Shown in pieces: positions 51,719 to 61,143 of a stretch of DNA of 64,000 nt. Each line of letters begins with the position of its first letter. Within the stretch, counting starts at the first letter, position 1. A program made the translations under genes and the position numbers. Below the pieces are notes generated by a model. The model saw nothing but the letters and a program-made list of their open reading frames with translations. It had not been told where the DNA came from and searched no databases. This stretch comes from Culturomica sp. (lineage in GTDB: Bacteria > Bacteroidota > Bacteroidia > Bacteroidales > Marinifilaceae). Location: assembly GCA_031271755.1 (NCBI GenBank), contig JAISVB010000047.1:1-64000 (forward strand), written 5' to 3'.

Positions 51719-54700
51719 TTATGATTCGTTGTTTCCGGCATATTCGGTAGGGGTCATCCCAAACTCCTCCTTAAAACACTTCCGGAAGTAGGAGAGGTCT
51801 TTGAAGCCGACCGACCAGGCGATCTCCGAAACGGTACTCTCTCCCTGTTTCAGCAATTGCACCGCCCGTTTCAACCGGATTCCCCGGATAAACTCTTTGA
51901 CGGTCATGTTGGCGATGGCTTCAAATTTCCGGTACAACTGCATCCGGCTCACTCCCATCTCTTCCGAAAATTTCTCAATATCCAGTTCCGGATCGTCCAT
52001 GAATTTTTCCACGACATCGACCGCCTTTTTCAAAAACTTTTCGTTGGGGGAGTCCCAGGCGATCTCCGACGGTTGCATGATGAGATCGCTTTTGATCTTT
52101 TCCCGCAGGCTATTCCGGATCTGGAGCAGGTTCTCTATTTTGGTGCCGAGAATGTGGATGTCGAACGGCTTGGTGATGTAGTCGTCGATACCTGTCAGCA
52201 AACTTTTCAACTCCTCCTCCTTGGAGGTGATTGCAGTCAGCATAACGATGGGGATGTGGGCGGTTCGTTCGTCTTTCCGCAGCTTGAGGCACATCTCCCG
52301 CCCGTTCATCTCCGGCATCAGCATGTCGGCAATGATGATGTCGGGGATACAGGCGACGGCAGTTTCAAATCCCTCCCTGCCGTTGGCCGCTTCCAGGACA
52401 GAAAAGGAAGTCTTGAAGTGGTTTTTGATAAAACTCCGAATGTCCCCGTTGTCGTCCACGACCAACAAGTATTTGTTTTGCCTGTTTTTTTCTTCCGGAT
52501 CCCTTTCCGGAGCAGCGATTGCCGGCGCTTCGGTTCGTACAGGCAACCGGACGGAAAAGGTGCTGCCCTTACCGGGTTCGCTTTCGACCTCGATGCTTCC
52601 CTCCATCAACTCCACAAAACTCTTGGTAATGGAAAGCCCGATCCCGGTCCCGGTGATTTCACTGGAATGGGCGCTTTGGAAAAAGCGGTTAAAAATATGC
52701 GGCCGGTTTTCGGCCGGAATGCCGGCGCCCGTGTCTTCTACCCGTATCCGGTACTCCTGTTCGCCGATCTCGGTTTTTATCCGGATTTTCCCCCCTTCTT
52801 CGGTAAATTTGATGGCATTGGAGAGTAAATTATCGATGATCTTTTCTAATTTGTCCGGGTCGAAAGCGGTGATAAAGCGGGTTGCAGAACTTTCAAATGT
52901 CAGTTCGATCCCTTTTTCCGCAGCAGGGTACCGGAAACCTTCCGCGATCCCGTTTAGAAAACGGATCAGGTCTCCGCTTTGGTATTCTACGCTGTATTTG
53001 CCTGCTTCCAATTTCCGGAAATCCAACAATTGATTGATCAGTTCCAGCAATTTCCGGGCGTTTTTACGGACAATACCCAATTGGATGCGGATATCTTCGT
53101 TCCGGAATTCCTGCCACAATTTTTCGATCGGCCCCAGGATCAGAGTCAGTGGCGTCCGTATTTCGTGGGAAACATTGGTGAAAAATTGAAGTTTCAGGGT
53201 ATCTATCTCGTGTAGTTTCCGCGCTTGTGCCTTTTCCAAAGCCAGCCGGTTTTTCATGTTTTCCCGGAAGGTGTACATGCGTACTAACTGCCGGGTTAGG
53301 AGCAGCGCCGCCAGCGCTACCAGGACGAAGAACCACCACTTTTGCCAGAAGGGCGGGACGATGACGATTTCCAACGAAGCTCCCTTTTTGTTCCAGACGC
53401 CGTCGTTGTTCGAGCCGACCACCCGGAAGGTATAGGTTCCCGGGGCTAAGTTGGCATAGGTGACCAGGGTGCTGTAGCCGGCGTCGACCCATTTCTCTTC
53501 CAATCCTTCCAAACGGTAGCGGTACCGATTCTTTTCCGCCATGACATAGTTCAGCGCCGTAAACCGGAAAGAGAGGGTGTTCCGGTTGTGGGAGAGCCGG
53601 ACAGGGCTTTCGCGGAAGGGCTCCTTTTGGTTAAATACCCGGAAATCGGTGAGGACGACGGGCGGAATGTAAGCATTGGTTTTGACCAGCTCCGGAGCAA
53701 TGATGTCAAAGCCGTTGATCCCTCCGAAGATCAGCTCTCCTCTGTCGTTTTTGGCAAAGGCGCCGTAGTTATACTGATTGTCCTGAAACCCGTCTTTCCC
53801 GTGGAAGTTTTTAAAGGTGCCGGTCGTGAGGTCGAGGACAGAGAGGCCGTTCATGGTGGAGATCCAGAGGGTGGAATCCTGACCGGGAAGAACGCCCAGG
53901 GTATAGTTGTTGATCAGCCCTTCTTTTTCGGTATAGAACCGGTAGAACCCCCTCCTTTTGTCAAATCGGGCAAGGCCGTCGGGGGTGGTGACGTAAAAAT
54001 CCTCCCCCGGCACTTCAAGCATGGCGCGGGTTTTTTTGAAGTACTTCCGGACCAGCCGGGTAGAAGGGGTGTAGAGGATCAATTCGTTCTCTCCCCCGAA
54101 CCACAGGTCCCCTTCGCTGTCCTGGGTGATCCAGTTGACCTGTCCGGACGTCAGGATGTCGCTCCGGAATTGAAAATTTTTCTCCGTCCGGTTGTACTGT
54201 TCAACTCCCTGCGAACTGCCGATCCAGATGTTGTTTTCCGTATCTTTAAAGAGTGCCCATACCCGGTTATCGGCCAACGAGGTCGTGTCGCCGTTGTGGT
54301 GGGAATAGGTGCGAAGTGCGCGGCCGCTGCGACGATCCAATACCGTGATCCCTCCCAGATAAGTACCCAGCCACAGCTCGTCCCCATCCATCAGAAAAGC
54401 CTTGATACAGTCGGAACTGAGGCGGCTGTTCTGCCGGGTGAAATAGGTAAAATCGCCGGTTTTCCGGTTTAGCCGGTTAACGCCGCCCAGTTCCGTTCCG
54501 ATCCAGAGGAACTCCCCGTCACAACAGAAGGCAAAGATCTCCGCATTGTTCAGGCTTTTGCCGGATTCCCCCTCTATGCCGTAAGAACGGATAAACTGTT
54601 TTTCGTGTACAAAGTGGCTGATCCCCTGCCGGCTGCCCACCCACAGATCACCTTTCTCATCCACGCAGAGGCTCAGAACCGAGTTCCGGCTGCTCATCTC

Positions 54701-55591
54701 TTTACCGCTTATCTCCGGCCCGTGGTAGTCGTGTTGTTTACCGTCAAACGAGAAAAGTCCGGCGCGGGTTCCGATCCAGAGCCGTCCGTCGTTGGCGCGG
54801 GCAATGGCGCGGATGGTTTGTGCACGTTCCTGCTCCGGGGCAAACGTGCTTTTGATGATCCGGGATTCCCAGGAGTTGATGTAGTACAATCCGGAGTTGT
54901 AGGTACCGATCCAGATCCGGTCATCGTGGTCGGCGTACAGCGCCCAGATCTCATCGCCGGGGCGTTCTGTTTCAGGCAATGGAAAAGAGGAGAGACGGTT
55001 CCGCCGGGCATGGTAGCAATACAGCCCCTGCTCGGTACCCATCCAGATGTTGGTGTGTTTATCCACGGCGACCTTTTTCAGGGAAGAGGGCAGGTCTAAA
55101 GGGATGGTTTCGGCCTGAAACACTCCTTTTTTGTGCTGTTTCAGTACGACCAGCCCTTTGTGCGTTGCCAACCAAAGGTTTCCCTCGGCGTCCTCGGCGA
55201 TATCGTTGACCGATCGCCGGTCGTCCCCCCCGATCGGTTGACGCAGAAAAATTTCCCGTTGCCGGTCGAACCGGCAAAGACCGCCGTTTTCCAAGCCGAC
55301 CCAGAGGAATCCCCGGCTGTCTTCAAAGATGATCCGGACCAGGTTAGCGCTCAGAGAAGTGGAATCGGCTGCGTCGTGCGTGAATGTACGGAACTCCCGC
55401 CCGTCGAAGCGGTTGATCCCATAAGTTGTGCCAAACCACATCCAGCCGTCGCTGTCCTGAAAAATACAGTGAACCTGGTTGTTGGACAACCCCTCTTTTT
55501 GGGTAAAGTGATCGAATCGCCCGCTAAAATTTTCTTCCGCTCGCGCAATGCCGAACAGGCAAAAAAACAGTAAAAACAGGATGATTTTCAT
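51719..55591 (-). CDS. Hybrid two-component system sensor/regulator (HTCS)
   Basis: 1290 aa, a whole phosphorelay in one protein. Signal peptide, then a periplasmic two-propeller sensor of Reg_prop repeats (about 20-640, units such as GLSNNQVHCIFQDSDGWMWF) and a Y_Y_Y domain (about 660-745, RYRYRLEGLEEKWVDAGYS). One membrane helix at about 750-772 (WWFFVLVALAALLLTRQL). His kinase with phospho-His809 in NVSHEIRTPLTL and ATP site DNLLSNAIKFT, DTGAGIP, GTGIGLS. Receiver with phospho-Asp1089 in IIADMLMPEMNG, and a C-terminal AraC-type DNA-binding domain (IAWSVGFKDLSYFRKCFKEE). Such HTCS bind the target oligosaccharide in the periplasm and switch on the adjacent glycan genes. Confidence 0.96.
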   Translation of the reverse strand: MKIILFLLFFCLFGIARAEENFSGRFDHFTQKEGLSNNQVHCIFQDSDGWMWFGTTYGINRFDGREFRTFTHDAADSTSLSANLVRIIFEDSRGFLWVGLENGGLCRFDRQREIFLRQPIGGDDRRSVNDIAEDAEGNLWLATHKGLVVLKQHKKGVFQAETIPLDLPSSLKKVAVDKHTNIWMGTEQGLYCYHARRNRLSSFPLPETERPGDEIWALYADHDDRIWIGTYNSGLYYINSWESRIIKSTFAPEQERAQTIRAIARANDGRLWIGTRAGLFSFDGKQHDYHGPEISGKEMSSRNSVLSLCVDEKGDLWVGSRQGISHFVHEKQFIRSYGIEGESGKSLNNAEIFAFCCDGEFLWIGTELGGVNRLNRKTGDFTYFTRQNSRLSSDCIKAFLMDGDELWLGTYLGGITVLDRRSGRALRTYSHHNGDTTSLADNRVWALFKDTENNIWIGSSQGVEQYNRTEKNFQFRSDILTSGQVNWITQDSEGDLWFGGENELILYTPSTRLVRKYFKKTRAMLEVPGEDFYVTTPDGLARFDKRRGFYRFYTEKEGLINNYTLGVLPGQDSTLWISTMNGLSVLDLTTGTFKNFHGKDGFQDNQYNYGAFAKNDRGELIFGGINGFDIIAPELVKTNAYIPPVVLTDFRVFNQKEPFRESPVRLSHNRNTLSFRFTALNYVMAEKNRYRYRLEGLEEKWVDAGYSTLVTYANLAPGTYTFRVVGSNNDGVWNKKGASLEIVIVPPFWQKWWFFVLVALAALLLTRQLVRMYTFRENMKNRLALEKAQARKLHEIDTLKLQFFTNVSHEIRTPLTLILGPIEKLWQEFRNEDIRIQLGIVRKNARKLLELINQLLDFRKLEAGKYSVEYQSGDLIRFLNGIAEGFRYPAAEKGIELTFESSATRFITAFDPDKLEKIIDNLLSNAIKFTEEGGKIRIKTEIGEQEYRIRVEDTGAGIPAENRPHIFNRFFQSAHSSEITGTGIGLSITKSFVELMEGSIEVESEPGKGSTFSVRLPVRTEAPAIAAPERDPEEKNRQNKYLLVVDDNGDIRSFIKNHFKTSFSVLEAANGREGFETAVACIPDIIIADMLMPEMNGREMCLKLRKDERTAHIPIVMLTAITSKEEELKSLLTGIDDYITKPFDIHILGTKIENLLQIRNSLREKIKSDLIMQPSEIAWDSPNEKFLKKAVDVVEKFMDDPELDIEKFSEEMGVSRMQLYRKFEAIANMTVKEFIRGIRLKRAVQLLKQGESTVSEIAWSVGFKDLSYFRKCFKEEFGMTPTEYAGNNES

Positions 55592-55658
55592 ATAATTTGT
55601 ATATTTTTACTCCCCGTTTATAATTTTGTAAAGATATACTTTTCACAACATCCCTGCA

Positions 55659-57980
55659 ATGATGCGATGGCTACTTTTTTTCCTGTTGCTTTCCGGTTCA
55701 CTCTGTGCACAGGAACGGCGTTTTACGGTGAGCGGTACCATTACCGATCAGGTGGACGGGGAGAGCCTGATCGGCGCCAATGTCCGGGTTGTGGAGACCC
55801 GGAGCGGGGTAGCGGCCAATGCGTACGGCTATTATTCCCTCTCTTTGTCTCCGGGAACTTACACGTTGCAATTTTCTTTTGTCGGCTATGCTACGCGGGA
55901 AGTGCAGGTGCAATTGAGGGAGAACCGGAAATTGAATGTATCCCTGGAGAGCTCCGGAAGCCAGTTGGATGCGGTAGTGGTTTCGTCTAAGGGGAAGGGT
56001 GCGCACGTAACGGATCCTGTGATGAGCGTGGAGCATTTGTCGGCCGGAACGATCAAAAAAATACCTGCCATGATGGGAGAGGTCGATATCATCAAAGCCA
56101 TTCAATTACTGCCCGGAGTACAATCCACCTCCGAAGGATCGTCCGGCTTCAGCGTGCGCGGCGGAAGCCACGATCAGAACCTGGTGCTGCTGGACGAGGC
56201 GACGGTGTACAGCGCTTCCCACCTGATGGGATTTTTTTCCGTATTCAACAACGATGCCGTCAAGGATGTGGTGCTGTACAAGGGAGATATTCCGGCGACC
56301 TTCGGTGGGCGGCTCTCTTCCCTGTTGGACGTTCGTACCAAAGACGGAAACAGCCGGAAGTTTTCCGGTACCGGAGGGATCGGATTAATTTCCAGCCGAT
56401 TGACATTGGAAGGGCCGATCGTACAAGATCGTTCCTCTTTTTTGCTGTCGGGGCGGCGTACCTATGCGGATATGTTCCTTCCGCTGGCCAACGACGAGAA
56501 CCTGCGGAAATCCACCCTCTATTTTTACGACCTGAACGCCAAACTGAATTACCGGTTCAACGACAACAACCGGTTGTATCTGGCGGCGTACCACGGCCGG
56601 GACAAATTTGCAACGAACTTTGCCGGGATGGACTTCGGGAACACTACCGTCACCCTGCGCTGGAACCACGTTTTTACGCCCCGGCTGTTTTCCAATTTTA
56701 CAGCCATCGGCAGCTCCTACTCGTACAGCATGCAACTCAATCTAAACGCCCAACTGAAAGAGGAGTGGAAATCCAAAATGGAAGATTACGGCCTGAAAGC
56801 CGATTTCACCTACCATTTTACCTCCGGTCAGAACCTGAAATTCGGCTACCAGGCCATGTACCACGTCTTTATTCCCGGACAGGGAGGAGGGGTCGGGGCG
56901 GATGCGATCATCGGGCGGATCTCCTTCCCCCATACCTACGCTTTAGAGCACGCCCTGTACGCGGCCGGCGAAACTTCCGTCGGAAGCAGGCTGAAGCTGA
57001 AATACGGCCTCCGGTACAGCCTCTTCCAGAACATCTCCAACGGAAAAGAGATCGAATTTCTGGAAAATTACCAGGCGACGCGGACGGAAACATACGCCAA
57101 GGGAAAAATTTACCACTCCCGCGGTTTGTTCGAGCCGCGCGCCGGTCTGCTTTGGATGCTTTCGCCTGCCAGTTCCTTCAAAGCCGGCTATACCCGGACG
57201 GTGCAGTACATACAGATGGCTTCCAACTCCACCTCAGGGTCGCCTTTGGATGTCTGGTTTCAATCCTCCCAAAATGTCAAACCGCAGTTGTGCGATCAGT
57301 ATTCGATGGGATTTTTCCGGAATTTTTCGGCGGACGCGTATGAATTGTCCGTGGAACTTTATTACAAAGGCTTGCGGAACGTAATCGACTTTAAAGACCA
57401 CGCCCAATTGATGGGCGAGGAAAAAATAGAACAGGAATTGCGCTTCGGAAAGGGGTACGCGTATGGCATGGAGTGGATGTTGCGGAAGAACACGGGCAGG
57501 TTGAACGGCTGGTTAAGCTATACCTATTCCCGCAGCCGGCGAAAAATCGACCGGATCAACGAAAATCGCTGGTACCGTTCACCTTACGACAAACCGCACA
57601 GCATTTCGTTGGCCGCCAATTTTGAACTGAACAGCAAATGGAGCCTCTCGGCCAATTGGGTGTATGCCAGCGGCAATCCGGTGACCTTTCCCACCGGGCG
57701 TTTCCAGATAGAGGGCGATTATGTCCCCATTTACTCCGGCCGGAACGAATACCGCTACCCCGACTACCACCGTTTGGATTTGTCGGCGACCGTTCAGCTT
57801 TCACCGAAAGAAAAGAGATTCCGCAGCGAATTGAATTTTTCCCTGTACAACGCCTACGGCCGGAAAAATCCGTGGACTATTCAGTTCCTGCACGAAGAAC
57901 AGGCCCCGGATACCATGTATGCCGAACAGATCTACCTCTTCTCCTTCGTTCCTTCCGTCACCTGGAATTTCACCTTTTAA
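55659..57980 (+). CDS. TonB-dependent outer membrane receptor with carboxypeptidase-like N-terminal domain
   Basis: 773 aa. Signal peptide (MMRWLLFFLLLSGSLCAQ), a carboxypeptidase-like regulatory domain (about 22-105, TVSGTITDQVDGESLIGANV), a plug (MGEVDIIKAIQLLPGVQSTS, GFSVRGGSHDQNLVLLDEAT) and a 22-strand barrel ending FVPSVTWNFTF. The missing SusC signature and the smaller size set it apart from the SusC at 47080. It is followed by a DUF4249 lipoprotein, a pairing seen across Bacteroidota. The ligand is unknown (siderophore, peptide or other). Divergent from the HTCS gene with 67 bp between. Confidence 0.92.
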   Translation: MMRWLLFFLLLSGSLCAQERRFTVSGTITDQVDGESLIGANVRVVETRSGVAANAYGYYSLSLSPGTYTLQFSFVGYATREVQVQLRENRKLNVSLESSGSQLDAVVVSSKGKGAHVTDPVMSVEHLSAGTIKKIPAMMGEVDIIKAIQLLPGVQSTSEGSSGFSVRGGSHDQNLVLLDEATVYSASHLMGFFSVFNNDAVKDVVLYKGDIPATFGGRLSSLLDVRTKDGNSRKFSGTGGIGLISSRLTLEGPIVQDRSSFLLSGRRTYADMFLPLANDENLRKSTLYFYDLNAKLNYRFNDNNRLYLAAYHGRDKFATNFAGMDFGNTTVTLRWNHVFTPRLFSNFTAIGSSYSYSMQLNLNAQLKEEWKSKMEDYGLKADFTYHFTSGQNLKFGYQAMYHVFIPGQGGGVGADAIIGRISFPHTYALEHALYAAGETSVGSRLKLKYGLRYSLFQNISNGKEIEFLENYQATRTETYAKGKIYHSRGLFEPRAGLLWMLSPASSFKAGYTRTVQYIQMASNSTSGSPLDVWFQSSQNVKPQLCDQYSMGFFRNFSADAYELSVELYYKGLRNVIDFKDHAQLMGEEKIEQELRFGKGYAYGMEWMLRKNTGRLNGWLSYTYSRSRRKIDRINENRWYRSPYDKPHSISLAANFELNSKWSLSANWVYASGNPVTFPTGRFQIEGDYVPIYSGRNEYRYPDYHRLDLSATVQLSPKEKRFRSELNFSLYNAYGRKNPWTIQFLHEEQAPDTMYAEQIYLFSFVPSVTWNFTF

Positions 57981-57991
57981 CCGCTAACGTA

Positions 57992-58858
57992 ATGAAGACA
58001 GGGATCTGTATATTTTTGGGATGCGCCTTCTGCCTGCAGGCCTGCACCGCCCGGATCGACATCAGCACCGCAGACGCTCCGGAACGGTTGGTCATATACG
58101 GAGCCATCACCTCCGACACCATGCGGCACGCCGTCCGGATCACCCGCTCTGCCTCTTTCTTTGCCACAACGCCGCCGGAGGCGATCAGCCGGGCGGAGGT
58201 GGTGATAACCGGAGGCGGGGAGGAGTTCCGCCTGACGGAGAATGCCTTGGAACCGGGGCTGTACGAAACGGATGCGGGGGTGTTCGGGACGGAAGGCGAA
58301 ACCTATGAATTGTATATATGCCTGGATTTCGACGGGAACGGAGAGCCGGAAGAGTACGAAGCCTCCTCCTTCCTGCCTCCTCCGCCCCGCATGGACTCCA
58401 TCGGGTTCCGCCGGTCGCTTATCAACGACCACATCGAAGTGCTGGTCTGGGGAGGTCTCCCCGACAACAAAGAAAATTACCTGAGCCTTCACCTTTACCG
58501 GAACGGCGAATTGATGAACGATTCTCTCTCCAGATATATGGTCATGGACGATGAATTTTTGGACGGAAAAGAGGTAACAGCGGCTTCCTGCTTTTTTCTG
58601 GATCAGAAGGAAGACGAAGAGACCCTCGTTCCGGGCGACAGGATCGTTGTGCGATTGGATTTGATCACCCGGGACTATGCGGAATTTATCTGGAACGCCC
58701 AGTCTGAGATCCAGGGATCCAATCCCATCTTTGGCGGCCCTCCCGCCAATGTCCCCACCAACATCCGCGCCCGCAACGGAGCCGCCACACCCATCTCCGG
58801 CTTTTTCACCGCTTACTCAGGCCGCTCCGCCGGCCGTGTCTACGATGGGGTGGAGTAG
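57992..58858 (+). CDS. DUF4249 family lipoprotein
   Basis: 288 aa. The lipoprotein signal ends CAFCLQACTA. The DUF4249 features are a beta-rich N-terminal part (ERLVIYGAITSDTMRHAVRI, then ISRAEVVITGGGEEFRL), EGETYELYICLDFDGNG, and the C-terminal NPIFGGPPANVPTNI and GFFTAYSGRSAGRVYDGV. DUF4249 proteins accompany TonB-dependent receptors, as here (11-bp gap), and probably form a receptor/lipoprotein pair analogous to SusC/SusD. Ligand unknown. An upstream in-frame extension overlaps the receptor gene and lacks a signal sequence, so it is rejected. Confidence 0.87.
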   Translation: MKTGICIFLGCAFCLQACTARIDISTADAPERLVIYGAITSDTMRHAVRITRSASFFATTPPEAISRAEVVITGGGEEFRLTENALEPGLYETDAGVFGTEGETYELYICLDFDGNGEPEEYEASSFLPPPPRMDSIGFRRSLINDHIEVLVWGGLPDNKENYLSLHLYRNGELMNDSLSRYMVMDDEFLDGKEVTAASCFFLDQKEDEETLVPGDRIVVRLDLITRDYAEFIWNAQSEIQGSNPIFGGPPANVPTNIRARNGAATPISGFFTAYSGRSAGRVYDGVE

Positions 58859-59297
58859 TTTTCCGGCGTTTACCGGGCTTCTGTTTTTGGAAAAATTGCA
58901 GTAGATTGTGTGTACACACGGTTTATCGCTTCCTGCCGGATGGACTGTTCATTTTTTCGGGTGTGCAAAATTCGGAAAAGCCGGACAACAAGTACAGTTA
59001 TTCAAATATCTTCGGCGGTCAGAGTGGGGTTGACCACCCGCCCAACAACAAATGTCAGGCAACAGAAAATCATCTGCTCCGGGAACGCTTTAAACCGTGT
59101 GTATAATCCAAATAACAGAAAAACAGCCATGTGATTGTCCTCTGTTATAGGAAGGGAAAAAATTTGTCTTATTCCAAAACAGGTTGACAGCTTTTGGTTA
59201 TAAACGATTTATCTGTCTGCAAGCAAGTAGTAAATCCAAGACAGGTTTACACATGTTTGTGCAAAGATATCTTTTTTGAGTTTAAGCTGATAAAAAA
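58859..59297. other. 440-bp gap without a recognisable gene
   Basis: The stretch between the DUF4249 gene and the tRNA-Leu(UAA) terminator holds no frame with coding character; short open frames on both strands show no ribosome site or familiar sequence. It contains a perfect 12-bp palindrome, GTGTGTACACAC, at 58908-58919, 50 bp past the DUF4249 stop, and a weak GTGG/CCAC stem near 59030. Base composition drifts to AT-rich toward the tRNA. It may be the decayed remains of something inserted beside the tRNA, but no integrase or attachment repeat was seen. Confidence 0.5.
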
Positions 59298-59320
59298 GAA
59301 GCCGGATGTGCTCCGGCTTC
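59298..59320 (-). terminator. Rho-independent terminator of tRNA-Leu(UAA)
   Basis: Perfect arms GAAGCCGGA and TCCGGCTTC with a 5-base loop; on the minus strand the stem runs directly into six T. Confidence 0.8.
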
Positions 59321-59331
59321 TTGATTTGTGG

Positions 59332-59416
59332 TACTCGAGGCGGGACTTGAACCCGCACGGCCGTAATGGCCACAGGATTTTAAGTCCGGCGTGTCTACCG
59401 ATTCCACCACTCGAGC
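59332..59416 (-). tRNA. tRNA-Leu (anticodon UAA)
   Basis: On the minus strand: acceptor GCTCGAG pairs with CTCGAGT, D-arm GTGGTGGAATCGGTAGACAC, anticodon loop CTTAAAA (anticodon TAA, reads UUA), a class II variable arm (TGGCCATTACGGCC), and T-arm CGGGTTCAAGTCCCG. Discriminator A, followed in the genome by CCA (59331-59329). Promoter and terminator flank it. Confidence 0.95.
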
Positions 59417-59433
59417 ATCCTGTTGATGTGGCG

Positions 59434-59464
59434 CAAAGGTAATACTTTAGGAGAGAAAAACAAA
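59434..59464 (-). promoter_or_regulatory. Promoter of tRNA-Leu(UAA)
   Basis: Minus strand: -33 TTTG (59461-59464) and -7 TACCTTTG (59434-59441), spaced 19 bases, the standard Bacteroidota arrangement. Confidence 0.75.
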
Positions 59465-59577
59465 TTTGAGATATTATTCCTGATCTCCGATAGGGCAAAA
59501 TACATCTCAAAATAAAAATGATAAAGAACGATTTTTTGTCCGTGATTGTCGTCGGAGCCAGCGGGAAATGGCCAGCA

Positions 59578-60888
59578 CTACATATCCTCCGTCGAAAGCC
59601 CACTCAGTTCCACGCGGTACTTCGCCAGCTCTTTTTTGATGGTGCCAACTTTGACGGCAAGCGCGGCGGGGTCTATCTTTTTCGGGTTGCGTTTAACTTC
59701 GGCGACCATCGCCGTTTTGTCAAGGTCGTTCAGGGCAATAAGGTCGATCTCGTTCTCGCCCTTGCTGTCCCAATAGTTGCCGATACTTGTAACCCGTTCA
59801 CTCTCGGCGATCTTCTCTCGGAAATACCGTTCCAGCACTAAACCGCTGTATTGCTCGTAATCACGGTCGATATACTCCCGCAAAAGGTCGTACTTGCCCA
59901 TCTCGATCATCGACTGGTTGGGATAGATGAACCGAAACCAAAAGCGCAGATAGTTGTCGGCGATGCTCCAACGCGCCTTGCGGCTCTCAGGCTTGGAGAA
60001 CATCGGCTTGTTTCGGACGATCAGGGAATACTCTTTTTCGAGGTTTACCAGATACGCCCCCGTGTTTTTGCCGATGATGGAATCTATCTCGCTTTGGGTG
60101 GTTTTGCCCGAAGCGATCAGTTGCAATATCGAGAAATAGGTGCCGTATTCCTTGCCGAACTCGGAGATCAACAGCTCCCGCCCCTCGCCGATGAACGTGG
60201 AGTCGGGACTGACTACTGCATTGAGCATCTTCTTTTTGGTGGTGGCGCCGGCATCCATTAACAATTCGATATACTTGGGTACACCGCCCGTAAGCATATA
60301 GAGGCAGAGCAGGTCTTCGGGAGTGTATTTCGGGTTGAAATCGCTCAAAATTTCATTTATCACGCTGACCGTGAATGGTTTCAAGACGATTTTCGAGGTG
60401 TTGCGACCGAACAGCGGCTCTTTGCGGTTCTCGAAAATCTTCATCATCATAGAATAGATCGACCCGCAGGCTATGAAGTTTATCCGGGCTTTCCCTTTGT
60501 ACCTGTCCCACAAATCCTGTATCTCGCTGAAAATAGCGGGGTTCACGTTGTTGAACTCTTGGAACTCGTCTATAATGAGTGTGTAACTCTCTTTGGTTGC
60601 ATAGATCAACAGTTGCTCGAACATGTCGCGAAACCGGGTAACCGTGCCGAAAATTTGCAATCCCAACGCCTCCACAGCCTCTTTTTGGAACTGCTCGCAC
60701 AGCAACGGCTCGCTTTTACGGGAAACGAACAGATAGAGGTATTTTTGTCCCCTGACCGATTCCAACAACAGCGAAGTCTTGCCGATACGCCGCCGACCCA
60801 CCATCACGGTAAAAACCGCACTCTTTTGCGATTGCCTTCGATTGCGCTCCAAAAGCGCAGCCTCGTTTATCCTGTCGTAATATTTCAT
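59578..60888 (-). CDS. AAA ATPase with DUF234-type C-terminal nuclease-like domain
   Basis: 436 aa. The N-terminal archaeal-type ATPase (PF01637-like) has Walker A VGRRRIGKTSLLLESV near 31-46 and Walker B YTLIIDEFQEFNN. A winged-helix middle part (YGTYFSILQLIASGKTTQSE) and a C-terminal DUF234/PD-(D/E)XK-like module follow (YWDSKGENEIDLIALNDLDK then TAMVAEVKRNPKKI, with the E-x-K core). Such genes occur as scattered, multi-copy singletons in Bacteroidota and archaea; their function is not settled. The gene stands alone between tRNA-Leu and tRNA-Gly, and a near-perfect 35-bp palindrome lies 12 bp upstream of its ATG, which suggests self-control. Confidence 0.87.
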   Translation of the reverse strand: MKYYDRINEAALLERNRRQSQKSAVFTVMVGRRRIGKTSLLLESVRGQKYLYLFVSRKSEPLLCEQFQKEAVEALGLQIFGTVTRFRDMFEQLLIYATKESYTLIIDEFQEFNNVNPAIFSEIQDLWDRYKGKARINFIACGSIYSMMMKIFENRKEPLFGRNTSKIVLKPFTVSVINEILSDFNPKYTPEDLLCLYMLTGGVPKYIELLMDAGATTKKKMLNAVVSPDSTFIGEGRELLISEFGKEYGTYFSILQLIASGKTTQSEIDSIIGKNTGAYLVNLEKEYSLIVRNKPMFSKPESRKARWSIADNYLRFWFRFIYPNQSMIEMGKYDLLREYIDRDYEQYSGLVLERYFREKIAESERVTSIGNYWDSKGENEIDLIALNDLDKTAMVAEVKRNPKKIDPAALAVKVGTIKKELAKYRVELSGLSTEDM

Positions 60889-60900
60889 ACCTGCTCGATT

Positions 60901-60935
60901 TTTGTAACGGCCATTATCTTAATGGTCGTTACAAA
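60901..60935. promoter_or_regulatory. 35-bp near-perfect palindrome upstream of the AAA ATPase gene
   Basis: Arms TTTGTAACGGCCATTA and TAATGGTCGTTACAAA (16 bases each, one mismatch) surround TCT. It lies 12 bp upstream of the ATPase start. The size and symmetry fit a dimeric protein binding site, for example an operator for the ATPase's own winged-helix domain, or a strong hairpin in the mRNA leader. The sequence TTTG in the arms could also supply promoter boxes. Confidence 0.6.
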
Positions 60936-61016
60936 AATAGGGATTATTTATTTATTTTCCGCAATTTACTGATATTCAGTTTTGTTAGCGTAGTTTTTCA
61001 ATTTATGCCAAACAAA

Positions 61017-61039
61017 AAAAGCCTCATTTAGAGGCTTTT
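61017..61039 (-). terminator. Rho-independent terminator of tRNA-Gly
   Basis: Arms AAAAGCCTC and GAGGCTTTT with a 5-base loop; on the minus strand seven T follow. It begins three bases after the tRNA discriminator. Confidence 0.75.
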
Positions 61040-61041
61040 GG

Positions 61042-61114
<73 letters not shown>

Positions 61115-61143
61115 AAAGAGGACAAAATTTTTCTTTGGCGCTG

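Noticed and set aside
55659..57980. Counting this TonB receptor as part of the pectin locus
   Set aside because: It is on the opposite strand, is not a SusC type, and pairs with DUF4249 instead of SusD; shared control by the HTCS gene cannot be shown.
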